Under the pieces are notes generated by a model, which was not told the origin of the DNA, did not search any database, and saw only the letters and a program-made list of their open reading frames with translations. From Arthrobacter mangrovi (GTDB taxonomy: Bacteria; Actinomycetota; Actinomycetes; Actinomycetales; Micrococcaceae): a stretch of DNA of 45,114 bases. Within the stretch, counting starts at the first letter, position 1; every line of letters starts with the position of its first letter. The stretch spans positions 1 through 45,114 of the forward strand of contig NZ_BRVS01000020.1 of NCBI RefSeq assembly GCF_026011795.1. The letters are read 5' to 3'. Below are positions 21,001 through 27,714 of this stretch, one piece after another. The position numbers and the translations under genes are program-made.

Positions 21001-21165
21001 GACCCACACCCCGCCGTCGTTCAGGTCCACATCGGCGGTGTCGGTTCCCGGGTGGAGCAGAATGCCCGCGGCGACCACGGCCAGCGCAACCGAGAACGCG
21101 GCCGCGGGCGCGGCTCTGCGGCGTGACGCGCCGCGGCGCGTCCGGCCGGACAAACTCAATTTCAC
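15094..21165 (-). CDS. Giant N-anchored surface protein with Ig-like and Fn3 repeats, copy 1
   Basis: A 2023-residue protein starting at GTG 21165, with AAGG seven bases upstream. A basic N-terminus and one hydrophobic helix (about 22-38) have no clear cleavage site, so it is probably a signal anchor. Residues 45-370 look like a beta-propeller (VDLNDGGVWVTN, GLVGHLNYQS) with a conserved cysteine pair around GCVHAAWPGNGTYLRDC. About 11 Ig/cadherin-like repeats follow, many marked by NDSDPDGD-like acidic loops that could hold calcium. Next come four or five Fn3 domains (TAVLTWDVPADNGEPVTSYT and similar) and a C-terminal tip of about 110 residues with two cysteines (TMTCRGTEEN, GETNCIAN). No LPXTG sorting signal is present. 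It is a paralogue of the gene immediately upstream, sharing the shaft but not the tip. An adhesin or envelope fibre role is inferred; the exact function is unknown. Confidence 0.9.
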   Translation of the reverse strand: MKLSLSGRTRRGASRRRAAPAAAFSVALAVVAAGILLHPGTDTADVDLNDGGVWVTNKAQGLVGHLNYQSQLLDGGFQPASTGFDVQQDAATVLLQNLDQNAVSRVSVADMVHGAENQLPGSARLSLGTAVAAVSDPAAGQVWAVDAASLESFSPEGAEPLAEDQPGAVAVVSDEDTVYVATPDTGMLTGYRADGGAFEEVSAQELPGMKGAAELQLTTVGDEPVVLVPDAGTAYLPGGRAVELDGAGDAQLQQPGDAGDRVGIATSAGLLSQPLDGGEAQLTRVPNPAPPIAPVQVGGCVHAAWPGNGTYLRDCADNAFDLSLPIPSLGADSELVFRTNRDVVVLNDINAGNVWLVNKNLQLVNNWADLIPPKGEDENDTTESADITAATRLPERLEENQPPTATDDEFGVRAGRTTVLPVLFNDSDPDGDLLTVKVTGDQPAAGTVQRIYENTGLQAVVPASAAGSSTFSYEVDDGRGGTDSARVRLRVVPPGSNQAPEQKRETILAVEAGRSLSQNVLTDWLDPDGDDLLLVGAAAEDPGDIVRTRADGLLTYQDVGVSDGEKKVAITVSDGRTTATGEVTVQVKPRGELPPITNPDHIRVAGGEAATIFPLRNDVDPTGGSLRLANVGEVPNAEVQGNYDAGTVTFRSKTPGTYYLEYLATTGPTSAPGLIRVDVVGADQDAGLPTAVRDTVLLPARGEALVDVLANDSDPAGGVLVVQSVSAPRDAAVKVAVLNHSILRVEDARGLNAPLTITYTVSNGSGSATGEVGIYPVPAPGKLLPPRATDDEAVVRAGDVVTIPVLDNDEHPNGAALTLDAELAESPDPADGTVAISGNQLRFKAGPATAGKTVPLVYRISGPDGQTASAQVRIRVNPLDSGNSAPVPEDLTARVLAGKTVRIPVPLEGIDPDGDSVGLAGLDRAPSLGTAVIKADAIEYSAGAASSGTDTITYVVQDRLGARATGTVSIGVAPTSDANQPPYAVDDEAAVRPGRSLSVDVLKNDSDPDGDRLAFADGGLTTEAELDLGIREGRLRIQAPETEGTAVVRYTITDGRGGSATGTVTVTVDADAPLLPPVARDDRVAVAETTGRDEVSVPILNNDEDPDGDLAALAISVDDPAGGARVADDRTLAVPVRADTQIIPYTLEDMDGLSSTAFVVVPGNGDQRPALADQTPLKVRSGDPLALDLRELVTVRDGRTPRLTQDNKVAAVAGTARINGADRVTFTSNDGYAGPASVSFEVTDGSGPDDPDGLTAVLTLPVTVLPGPEQNSPPVLSANSLQVAQGGEPVTLDLARAASDPDPGDTLKFALDGGVDGVDVSLDGSVLTARADDSTAKGTEGTVTVSVSDGKHDPVSAAVTISVVATDRQPAVAVDDAVQNAHQGDTVTVPVLENDSNPFPETPLKILSTRPLDSGQGTAAVSGESLQITPAKDFVGTMLVVYRIQDATGDPDREAEGEVTLTVKGKPDAPTTPRMVSEGNRTAVLTWDVPADNGEPVTSYTVSGGGFSQECAANTCTLDNLTNNQEYNFTVTATNAVGTSEPSPASGTVRPDVKPETPAAPQLEFGDGSLTVTWQAPASEGSPVESFNLEISPAPPAGELQKSKVTGNSLVWSGLANGTAYKVRVQANNRATTPSDFSGYSSPEIPAGPPGAPSTPTATRTTSQVNEGSIDVAWSAPANTNGAPVESYDLRIFENGALADSRNGLSAGTTGISLTGLKTSSSYTFDVLARNKAGAGDLSSRSAAVVPYGVPHQVASVRAAATGTNEQVRLDFSPPNNNGSAISGYEYSLDGGGWLPLSGPGATAASPTNGQNHTWRVRALNAGGPGAASAASNATSAYGPITDASNIGASVNGPKVTFTWNTNWQQYGNGREVTGSSVTVNGQAVNAGSGSWTSGEEPGKTHTIVVTVTRADGSKSFSRSQSTSPAAVTGLYRGEEVIVRGERNWFRVKVGYRNFPLGSVTMTCRGTEENLDPNNGRTTLRITSYSGITGETNCIANMSPPYTDDLLVTIEGYGTFHMHGWSG

Positions 21166-21217
21166 ACGGGACCTTCGACTGGTTGTTTTGCCGGCGGCCC
21201 GCTTGCCGCCCGGGATA

Positions 21218-21247
21218 AGTCTAAACGGTGTACTTAATCGTTGCGAC
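21218..21247 (-). promoter_or_regulatory. Putative promoter for giant surface gene copy 1
   Basis: On the minus strand, GTCGCA (21247-21242) and TAGACT (21223-21218) are 18 bp apart, the same spacing as the proposed moxR promoter. The -10 lies about 52 bases before the GTG start. It follows the hairpin at 21285-21312, which fits separate expression of the two paralogues. Confidence 0.4.
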
Positions 21248-21284
21248 GGGCAGATCTACCCATCCGGCCGGGAGCCGCGAGGCG

Positions 21285-21312
21285 GCGGGGCAGGCTGTTG
21301 GGCCTGCCCCGC
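21285..21312 (-). terminator. GC-rich hairpin between the two giant surface genes
   Basis: An 11-bp perfect stem, GCGGGGCAGGC (21285-21295) with GCCTGCCCCGC (21302-21312), and a six-base loop. It lies 23 bp beyond the stop codon of copy 2 in its reading direction. No T tract follows, so it may weaken rather than fully stop transcription into copy 1. Confidence 0.6.
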
Positions 21313-21335
21313 TGATACCGGCAAGGTCCGGGAAT

Positions 21336-24300
21336 CTAGCACCTGGGCATACCGCTCGGTGCCCTGCTGCCGACGTGGCTGCCGCCCGGCTCCTTCACAT
21401 GGATGCCCTTGACCACGAGCCCGTTATTGATGCTGCGCGTGCCCGAGACCTGCTTGTACCAGTTGCCGCTGGGCCAGACAACGTAGCACGTCGCCGTGAT
21501 GTTGTTGCCCGGGTAGGTCCAGTGGTCACCCGAGCAGCTGCCTGGTCCACCGTAGTTGTCGCTGGATCCGTTGGCCGCCTCCATGCAGGACCGGGACTCG
21601 AGCTGCGTGCCGGCGCCGCCAACCACCAGGTCCCACTGGGTTTTCTTCGGCGGCGCAGGCGGCGGCGCACTACCGCTGCGGGCCGTCGCGGACGCGATCG
21701 TCCCGTTATCGCCGCGCGAGTTGATCGAGCGGGCCTCGATTTTATGCTGCTCGCTGTAGCCGTTGGTGTTGACGGTGCGGCTGCCGCTGTTGGCGACGTT
21801 CTGCCAGCCGCCGCCGTCGATCCGGATCTGGATCTGCTTCACGTCGTGGGTGCTCGTGTTCGGCGCGGACCAGCTGAAGGTCAGCCGCTTCTGCTCCGCG
21901 GCGCCGTTCTGGCCGGACACGTTAGGGGTCCCGGGCGCGCCGTACGGCTTGGCTGCGTTGGAGCGCGCGCTGGGGGCGCTGTTGTAGGACGCCCCGTCAC
22001 TGTTGGCCACGGCCGTGACCTGCGCGGTGACGTTGGTGCCGTTGGCGAAACCGGAGACGGTCTGGCCGCTGTTGATGGCCATGGAGCGGCCGTCGCTGAA
22101 CGTGGCTCGGTAGCTGACCTCGCCGGCTCGGGCGCCATTGCGCTGTGCTGCCGTCAGCTGGTTGAAGCTGATGGTCACGGAACGTCCGGCGCCGCCGGTG
22201 TTCGCCTCCTTCAGCGAGACCGACGACGGGGCCTCCGGCGCGCCGACGGCCCGGCGCGCGTTGGACTGCGGGCTGGCCTCTCCGTCGCCGGCCTTGTTCC
22301 GGGCCGTGACGGTGTAGGTGTAGTCCGTCTCCGAGTTCGGCGCCGTGATGGTCTGCGAGGTCCCGTTGACGGGCGGAAGGGTGCGCTTCAGGTTTCCGCC
22401 CTGGTACTCCCGCACGGTGTAGTCGTTGATCTCGCCGCCGTTGTTGTCCGGGGCGGCCCAACTGACCTTGAGCTGGCTCTGGTTCCCGACGGACTCCACC
22501 CGTTCGGTGGTCGGCGCGGCGACCGCGGCGGGTGGGCCGGCCGGAACCTCGGCGGCCGAGTAGGCGCTGAATTCACTCGGCTCCGGCGCCTTGTTGTGCG
22601 CCTGGACCCGAACCGTGTAGGCCTGCCCGTTCTCCAGGCCCTCCCACGTGTAGGAGGTGCCCGTCAGGCCGGTCTTCTGCAGCTGCCCGGTCGGCGGCGC
22701 CGGCGAAATCTCCAAAGTGTAGGACTCGATGGCGGATCCGTTATTGACCGGCGGCTTCCACGAGACGTCCAGCGACTTGTCGCCGAACTTCAGCTGCGGG
22801 GCTCCCGGGGTCTCCGGCCGGACGTCCGGCCGCGCGACCGCGGATTCGGCCGACGCATCGGACTCCCCCACGGCGTTCACGGCGACGACTCTGAAGGTGT
22901 ATTCGCGGTCGTTGACCAGCCCGGTCAGCGTGCAGGTGGTGCTGCGGCATTCCTGGCTGAAGCCGCCGGTCCCGGTGACGCGGTAGGCCGTGATCGGCTC
23001 ACCGTTGTCCGGCGGTGCGCCCCAGGAAAGCACCACGGTCTCGTCGCGGACCGAATCCACCAGCGGCGTGGTCGGCGCCTCGGGCCGCCCTCTCACCACC
23101 AGCGACACGGTCCCGGTCGCCTGCCGTGAGCCCTCCCCCGTCTTGTCCTGCACCGTGTACTCCACGGTCATCGTGCCGGAGAAGTCCGCGCCGGGAGTAA
23201 CGACGACGGCGTCCCCGTCCACGCGCGCGGTACCTCCCGCTCCCGCGGTGGCGCTCACGATCTCCAACGGGGTTTCCGGGAACGGGTTCACGTCGTTGGC
23301 CAGTACCGGCACCGTGACAGGCTCGCCCTGCACGGCCTCCGGCACCTCGTCGTCGTTCGCCACCGGCAGCGGCCTGGTCGATGCCAGGGCAGAGACGGCC
23401 ACCCGGCTCATGACCTTGTCCGAACGTCCGTCCGTCACGGAGACGTTGACCGCTCCGGAGGCTCCGGTCTCCACCTCGGCGTCCGCCGACACGCGCAGCA
23501 CGCTCCCGTCCAGGCTCACGTCGAACCCTTCGGGAGCCCCGCCCTCCAGCGCAAACTCCAGCTTCCCCGCGTCCTCCGGGTTGGCGTCCGTCGCCAGCGG
23601 CCGCAGGTCGTACGACACCGCGTCCTCGCCCTTGGCGACCTCGACCGCGCCGGTGGTGAACTCCGGCGCAATGTTCTTCTCGGGGCCCGGGATCACGTTG
23701 GTCATCACGGTCAGTGTCGATTTCAGGCCCTCCGGATCGTCCGGCCCGGAACCGTCCGTCACCTCGAACGTGATGGAACCGCGCCCGGCGTAGTCTTCGG
23801 CGGCTGCATAACGCAGCGTCGAATCGCCGGCCACCCACTCACGGTCGGCGGTGCCGATCGCCCGGACCTTCTCCACCTCGGTGATCCGGGGCGTGCGGCC
23901 GTCCCGCACCTCGACCCGGTCGTCGAGGTCGATCGTGACTTCCTCGCCCGCCACGACGTCCACCGGGGTCGTATCCGACAACGTCGGGTACTGCTCGCCC
24001 AGCGCCGGGACCCATGCCACGGCCGTCGCCTGCAGCCCGTCCACGTCCCGCACTGTGTAGGGAATCAGCTGTGCGCTCTCCGTGAGCTCAACCCGCAGCT
24101 CCCCGCCCGCCGTGACGGACGCCGTCGGGTAGTTGCCGTTGACCAGCACGTCCATTTCCTCGGCCACGCCGTCCGGGTCCTCGTCGTTCTCCAGCACCGG
24201 CACGTCGAGCGCGGTCCGGCCCTTCGTCTCTGCCGGCTCCACCCGGTCGTCCCGGGCCACCGGCGCCAGCAGCGGCGCATCCCGGCGGACCTGGGCGGTA

Positions 24301-27300
24301 ACCGTTCCCACGGCGGTGCCGCCGCGGCCGTCGCCGACGGTATAGCGCACGTTGACGGTGCCTTCCTCGTCAGGCGTGGTGAACCGGATCCGGCCCTTGT
24401 CCGCGGACGCTTCCAGCGACCGGGGCTCGCCGACCACGCGGTTGCCGTCCAGCCTCAGCAGGTCCCCGTCGGGGTCCGAGTCGTTCTTCAGTACGTCCAC
24501 GGCGACGGCCCGGCCCGGCCGGATGACAATGCCGTCGTCCAGCGCCACGGGGTTCTGGTTGGTTTCCGCCTTCGGCGCGATCCCGACCAGGACCGTGCCG
24601 GTGTTCTCGGCCCCCAGGCGGTCCTTCACCACATAGGTGAAGGAGTCCGTGCCGGCGCCCGTCGCCGACGCCGTGTAGTCGATGTAGTTGGGCCCGGCTA
24701 CCGCCGCGCCCTGTTCCGCCGCACGGCCGATCCCGTGCAGGAAGACCGAATCCCCGTCCGGGTCGATGCCGTCCAGCGGCACGGGAATCCGCACCGTCGA
24801 CCCGGCGATCACGCGCGCCTCCAGGTTCTTCGGCGCCGGCTGCGAATTGGACTCATCGTCGCGCGGCAGGATGTTGATCCGCAGCTCGGCGGAATCCTTC
24901 TGGCCGGCGGAATCCACCACTTCGTACACCGCATAGACGGTCTTCGCCGTCGGTCCCGCGATGAAGCGCACCGCGCTCTCGGACGTGAAGATTTCGCCGT
25001 CCGCCTTATCCACCGTCTCGGCCAGCTCCGGTACCAGGGTGATGTCGTCGCCGTTGGGATGTGTGTCGTTGCCCAGCACGTCCACGGTCACCACGTCTCC
25101 GGCCCGCACCGTCGCCGTGTCGTTCTCCGCCTGCGGCGGCAGCAGTTTGTCCGGGCCCTTGACGGACACGACGCTGACCTCGCCGGTCGTCGAGGCAAAG
25201 CCGTTGGACACGGTGTACTTGATGCTGAGCTGCTGGTTGAGCCCCTTGACGTCGGTAATCCGCAGGATGTTGTGGTTGAGCACCTCGACGCTCACGGCGT
25301 CGCCGGAGTCGGTCTCCACACCCTGGACCACGAGCACGCCGCCCGCCGGATCGGCGTCGTTGGCCAGCACGTCCACCAGCACCTGGCCGTTCTGCGGCAG
25401 CATGGCGACGTCCCGTACCGCCACCGGCGCGCCATCGCTGGCGGAAGCGCCGACGTCGACCCGCGCCAGGCCCGTCGAGCTGGCCGGGCCGTTGGTCACC
25501 ACATAGGTGAGGTAGTAGGTGCCCGGCGTATCGGAAGTGAACTTGATGGTCCCGGCGTCGTAGTCCGGCACCACCTCGGCCTTGCCCGCGCCGTCCGCCT
25601 TCGCGAGGCGCAGCCGGCCGCCGTTGGGATCGAGGTCGTTCTTCAGCGGAGTGATCTGGATCTGCTGGCCGGCGGTGGTGAAGAAGTGGTCAGCGTTGGC
25701 AACCGGCGCCAGCGCCCCGGGCGGGCGGACGTCGACCGTGATTTCGCCGTCCACCGTGTCCGTGCCGTCGGAGACCTGGACGGCAACCTTCTTCTTGCCG
25801 GCGGTCTTCCCCACGTCCTGGAAGGTCAGGAGCCCGTCCGGCCGGGTCCGCACCAGGTCCCCGTCCGCCGTGTTCTCCGCGCCGACCAGGAACAGGTCGT
25901 CGCCGTCCGGGTCCTGCCAGTCCGTGAGGATGTTCTGGCTGATTTCCTTGCCCTGCTCCAGCAGGATCGTGGTCTTGCGCTTGGCCTGCGGCGGCTCGTT
26001 GCTGCCGTCGGCGCGCACGGTGATCGTGGCGGTGGCGGTGTCCTTGCCGCCGCGGCCGTCGTTGACCTCGTACTTGAAGCTATGCCGGCCCGGCGACGCC
26101 CCGGCGTCCACCACGATCTGCAGGCCGGTCTTGTCGTAAATACTCTGCACCTCGCCGACCGGGGGCTGGTCTCCGGCCAGCGAGGCGGTCAGCACATCGC
26201 CGTCGGGATCGGAGTCGTTGTCCAGGATCGCCAGCGTCGTGGTCCGCCCGGCCCGCACGCCGAACGTATCGTCCTGTGCCACCGGCGGCCGGTTCTCCTT
26301 GGTGCGGTCCGGCAGGGTGTTGATCGGATTCTCGTCCGCCGAATCCTCGTCCTCTTCTTCGCTTTCCTGCTCCGGGGGAATCAGGTCGCTCCAGTTGTCC
26401 ACCAGCTGCATGTTCTCCAGCACCAGCCAGACGTTGCCGGCGTTCACGTCATTGAGGACGACGACGTCGCGGTTCACCCGGAACACCAGCTCGGCGTTGG
26501 AGCCGATCCCCTTGATCTCCTGCGCCAGGTCGTCGGAGGGGAGCTCGCAGTCGCGGATGTAGTGCGCCGAGCCGGCCCACGCCGCGTGCAGGCAACCGTC
26601 CAGCTGGACCGGAGCGGCGGGCACTCCGGGAGCCTTTAGGCTCGTCCGGGTCGCGTCGGAACCGTCGAGCGGCTGCGTGATCAGTTCCGTTTCGGTGGCG
26701 ATGGCCGCGAATCCGCTGGCCTCGCCGGACTGCTGCAGCTTCGCGCCGCGGACGTCGCCCAGCGTGGCCGTCTTGCCGCCGGGCAGGAACACCGTGCCGG
26801 ACTCGGCGTCCAGCACCACGGCCTTATCGCCCACCGCAGCGATCTGCAGGTCGCCGGCCTTATCGAGGTTCTCGGCGCCGTCCTTGCCCACCTGTTCCGG
26901 CACGCCCTCTTCGTTGACGCGGTAGGTGTAGACCTCGTTGGCCTGCGGGTTCGCGACGACGACCGTGTCGTCCGGGGCCACCGTGGCCACCGCGCCCTTG
27001 GCGCCGGTCAGCACCGGTTCAGCGGTTTCCTCGCTGAAGGACCCGAGGTCGGCTGCGGCGCTGACGAAGACCTGGCCCTTGACCTTGTCCGTAATCGCAA
27101 TCTGCTCCTGGCCGAACGCCACGTCGGCGCTGCCCGGAAGCTGCTGCTCGGCCTCCCTGGACATCTCGGCCACGTCCACCGGGGACAGCATGGCCTGGTC
27201 CAGGTTTTCCATGAATACGGTGGATTTGTCCTGGAGGACGTCGAAGCCGGCGCTGTTCGCCACGAAGCCCCCGTCGAGGGTCTTCGACTGATAGTTGAGG

Positions 27301-27491
27301 TGGCCCACCAGGCCGGCGCCGTTGTTCGTGACCCAGACACCGCCGTCGTTCAGGTCCACATCCGCCGTGGGAAAGCCCTCGTAGAAGAGCGCCCCTCCCA
27401 CCACCAGGGCGCTGGCCACGGAAAACGTCGTCGTCGAAACCAGTGCCCGCTTCCGCCGGCCTTGCCCAAAGAGTCCGCTGCCCCAAGCCAT
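21336..27491 (-). CDS. Giant N-anchored surface protein with Ig-like and Fn3 repeats, copy 2
   Basis: ATG 27491 (MAWGSGLFGQGRRKR) is chosen because AGGGA lies just upstream; an earlier ATG at 27542 lacks such a site. The protein has 2051 residues. The order matches copy 1: basic N-terminus, hydrophobic anchor, propeller-like region (VDLNDGGVWVTN, VGHLNYQSKTLDGG) with its cysteine pair (GCLHAAWAGSAHYIRDC), an acidic linker, about 11 Ig/cadherin-like repeats (NDSDPDGDVL and variants), and Fn3 repeats (VVLSWGAPPDNGEPITAY). The C-terminal tip after the last Fn3 is different: about 90 residues with four cysteines (SRSCMEAANG, GPGSCSG, ATCYVVW, MPRC-end). It is the first gene of the block. Tandem duplication followed by tip divergence is the simplest reading. 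Confidence 0.9.
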   Translation of the reverse strand: MAWGSGLFGQGRRKRALVSTTTFSVASALVVGGALFYEGFPTADVDLNDGGVWVTNNGAGLVGHLNYQSKTLDGGFVANSAGFDVLQDKSTVFMENLDQAMLSPVDVAEMSREAEQQLPGSADVAFGQEQIAITDKVKGQVFVSAAADLGSFSEETAEPVLTGAKGAVATVAPDDTVVVANPQANEVYTYRVNEEGVPEQVGKDGAENLDKAGDLQIAAVGDKAVVLDAESGTVFLPGGKTATLGDVRGAKLQQSGEASGFAAIATETELITQPLDGSDATRTSLKAPGVPAAPVQLDGCLHAAWAGSAHYIRDCELPSDDLAQEIKGIGSNAELVFRVNRDVVVLNDVNAGNVWLVLENMQLVDNWSDLIPPEQESEEEDEDSADENPINTLPDRTKENRPPVAQDDTFGVRAGRTTTLAILDNDSDPDGDVLTASLAGDQPPVGEVQSIYDKTGLQIVVDAGASPGRHSFKYEVNDGRGGKDTATATITVRADGSNEPPQAKRKTTILLEQGKEISQNILTDWQDPDGDDLFLVGAENTADGDLVRTRPDGLLTFQDVGKTAGKKKVAVQVSDGTDTVDGEITVDVRPPGALAPVANADHFFTTAGQQIQITPLKNDLDPNGGRLRLAKADGAGKAEVVPDYDAGTIKFTSDTPGTYYLTYVVTNGPASSTGLARVDVGASASDGAPVAVRDVAMLPQNGQVLVDVLANDADPAGGVLVVQGVETDSGDAVSVEVLNHNILRITDVKGLNQQLSIKYTVSNGFASTTGEVSVVSVKGPDKLLPPQAENDTATVRAGDVVTVDVLGNDTHPNGDDITLVPELAETVDKADGEIFTSESAVRFIAGPTAKTVYAVYEVVDSAGQKDSAELRINILPRDDESNSQPAPKNLEARVIAGSTVRIPVPLDGIDPDGDSVFLHGIGRAAEQGAAVAGPNYIDYTASATGAGTDSFTYVVKDRLGAENTGTVLVGIAPKAETNQNPVALDDGIVIRPGRAVAVDVLKNDSDPDGDLLRLDGNRVVGEPRSLEASADKGRIRFTTPDEEGTVNVRYTVGDGRGGTAVGTVTAQVRRDAPLLAPVARDDRVEPAETKGRTALDVPVLENDEDPDGVAEEMDVLVNGNYPTASVTAGGELRVELTESAQLIPYTVRDVDGLQATAVAWVPALGEQYPTLSDTTPVDVVAGEEVTIDLDDRVEVRDGRTPRITEVEKVRAIGTADREWVAGDSTLRYAAAEDYAGRGSITFEVTDGSGPDDPEGLKSTLTVMTNVIPGPEKNIAPEFTTGAVEVAKGEDAVSYDLRPLATDANPEDAGKLEFALEGGAPEGFDVSLDGSVLRVSADAEVETGASGAVNVSVTDGRSDKVMSRVAVSALASTRPLPVANDDEVPEAVQGEPVTVPVLANDVNPFPETPLEIVSATAGAGGTARVDGDAVVVTPGADFSGTMTVEYTVQDKTGEGSRQATGTVSLVVRGRPEAPTTPLVDSVRDETVVLSWGAPPDNGEPITAYRVTGTGGFSQECRSTTCTLTGLVNDREYTFRVVAVNAVGESDASAESAVARPDVRPETPGAPQLKFGDKSLDVSWKPPVNNGSAIESYTLEISPAPPTGQLQKTGLTGTSYTWEGLENGQAYTVRVQAHNKAPEPSEFSAYSAAEVPAGPPAAVAAPTTERVESVGNQSQLKVSWAAPDNNGGEINDYTVREYQGGNLKRTLPPVNGTSQTITAPNSETDYTYTVTARNKAGDGEASPQSNARRAVGAPEAPSSVSLKEANTGGAGRSVTISFNQLTAAQRNGARAGEVSYRATFSDGRSMAINSGQTVSGFANGTNVTAQVTAVANSDGASYNSAPSARSNAAKPYGAPGTPNVSGQNGAAEQKRLTFSWSAPNTSTHDVKQIQIRIDGGGWQNVANSGSRTVNTNGYSEQHKIEARSINSRGDNGTIASATARSGSAPPPAPPKKTQWDLVVGGAGTQLESRSCMEAANGSSDNYGGPGSCSGDHWTYPGNNITATCYVVWPSGNWYKQVSGTRSINNGLVVKGIHVKEPGGSHVGSRAPSGMPRC

Positions 27492-27659
27492 ATATTTCCC
27501 TGTGTGCTGCCTTTGTCGCCCGGCTGCCGGATGGGCCCGCACGGCGCGATGGTGGTGAGTGATCCGCCTACGACTATTTCACGTTTCACCCGCGCCGGTA
27601 AACCGCCGCAGATGGGGACAACTGCCCATCGGCGGCGCCTTGAGCCAGCGCAGCGCCAG

Positions 27660-27706
27660 GCGCACGCGCCCGGGTTATGCCGAGCGCACGCGCCCGGCGT
27701 ATGCCG
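27660..27706. repeat. Two tandem 23-bp repeats, 24-bp period
   Basis: GCGCACGCGCCCGGGTTATG at 27660-27679 is repeated, with two changes, from 27684. Both copies extend three more bases (CCG). The pair lies just beyond the adenylate cyclase stop codon and about 170 bp upstream of giant surface gene copy 2. It could be an RNA hairpin region, a binding site, or a chance duplication. Confidence 0.6.
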
Positions 27707-27714
27707 CGCCGGAG

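Noticed and set aside
13867-21126. A 2419-codon open frame on the plus strand opposite giant copy 1, and similar long plus-strand frames opposite copy 2 (21228-23129, 24735-26639), the kinase (4414-6042) and the transglutaminase-fold gene (10254-13112)
   Set aside because: These are antisense shadows caused by high GC in third codon positions. They are Arg/Gly/Val/His-rich, have no recognisable domains and no ribosome sites, while the opposite strand encodes clear conserved proteins.
15094-27491. Giant proteins as LPXTG-anchored adhesins or RTX toxins
   Set aside because: Neither C-terminus has a sorting motif, hydrophobic helix and basic tail. The acidic NDSDPDGD loops belong to Ig/cadherin-like repeats rather than to glycine-rich RTX nonapeptides.
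27660-27706. CRISPR-like repeats
   Set aside because: Only two adjacent copies with no spacer between them and no cas genes nearby.
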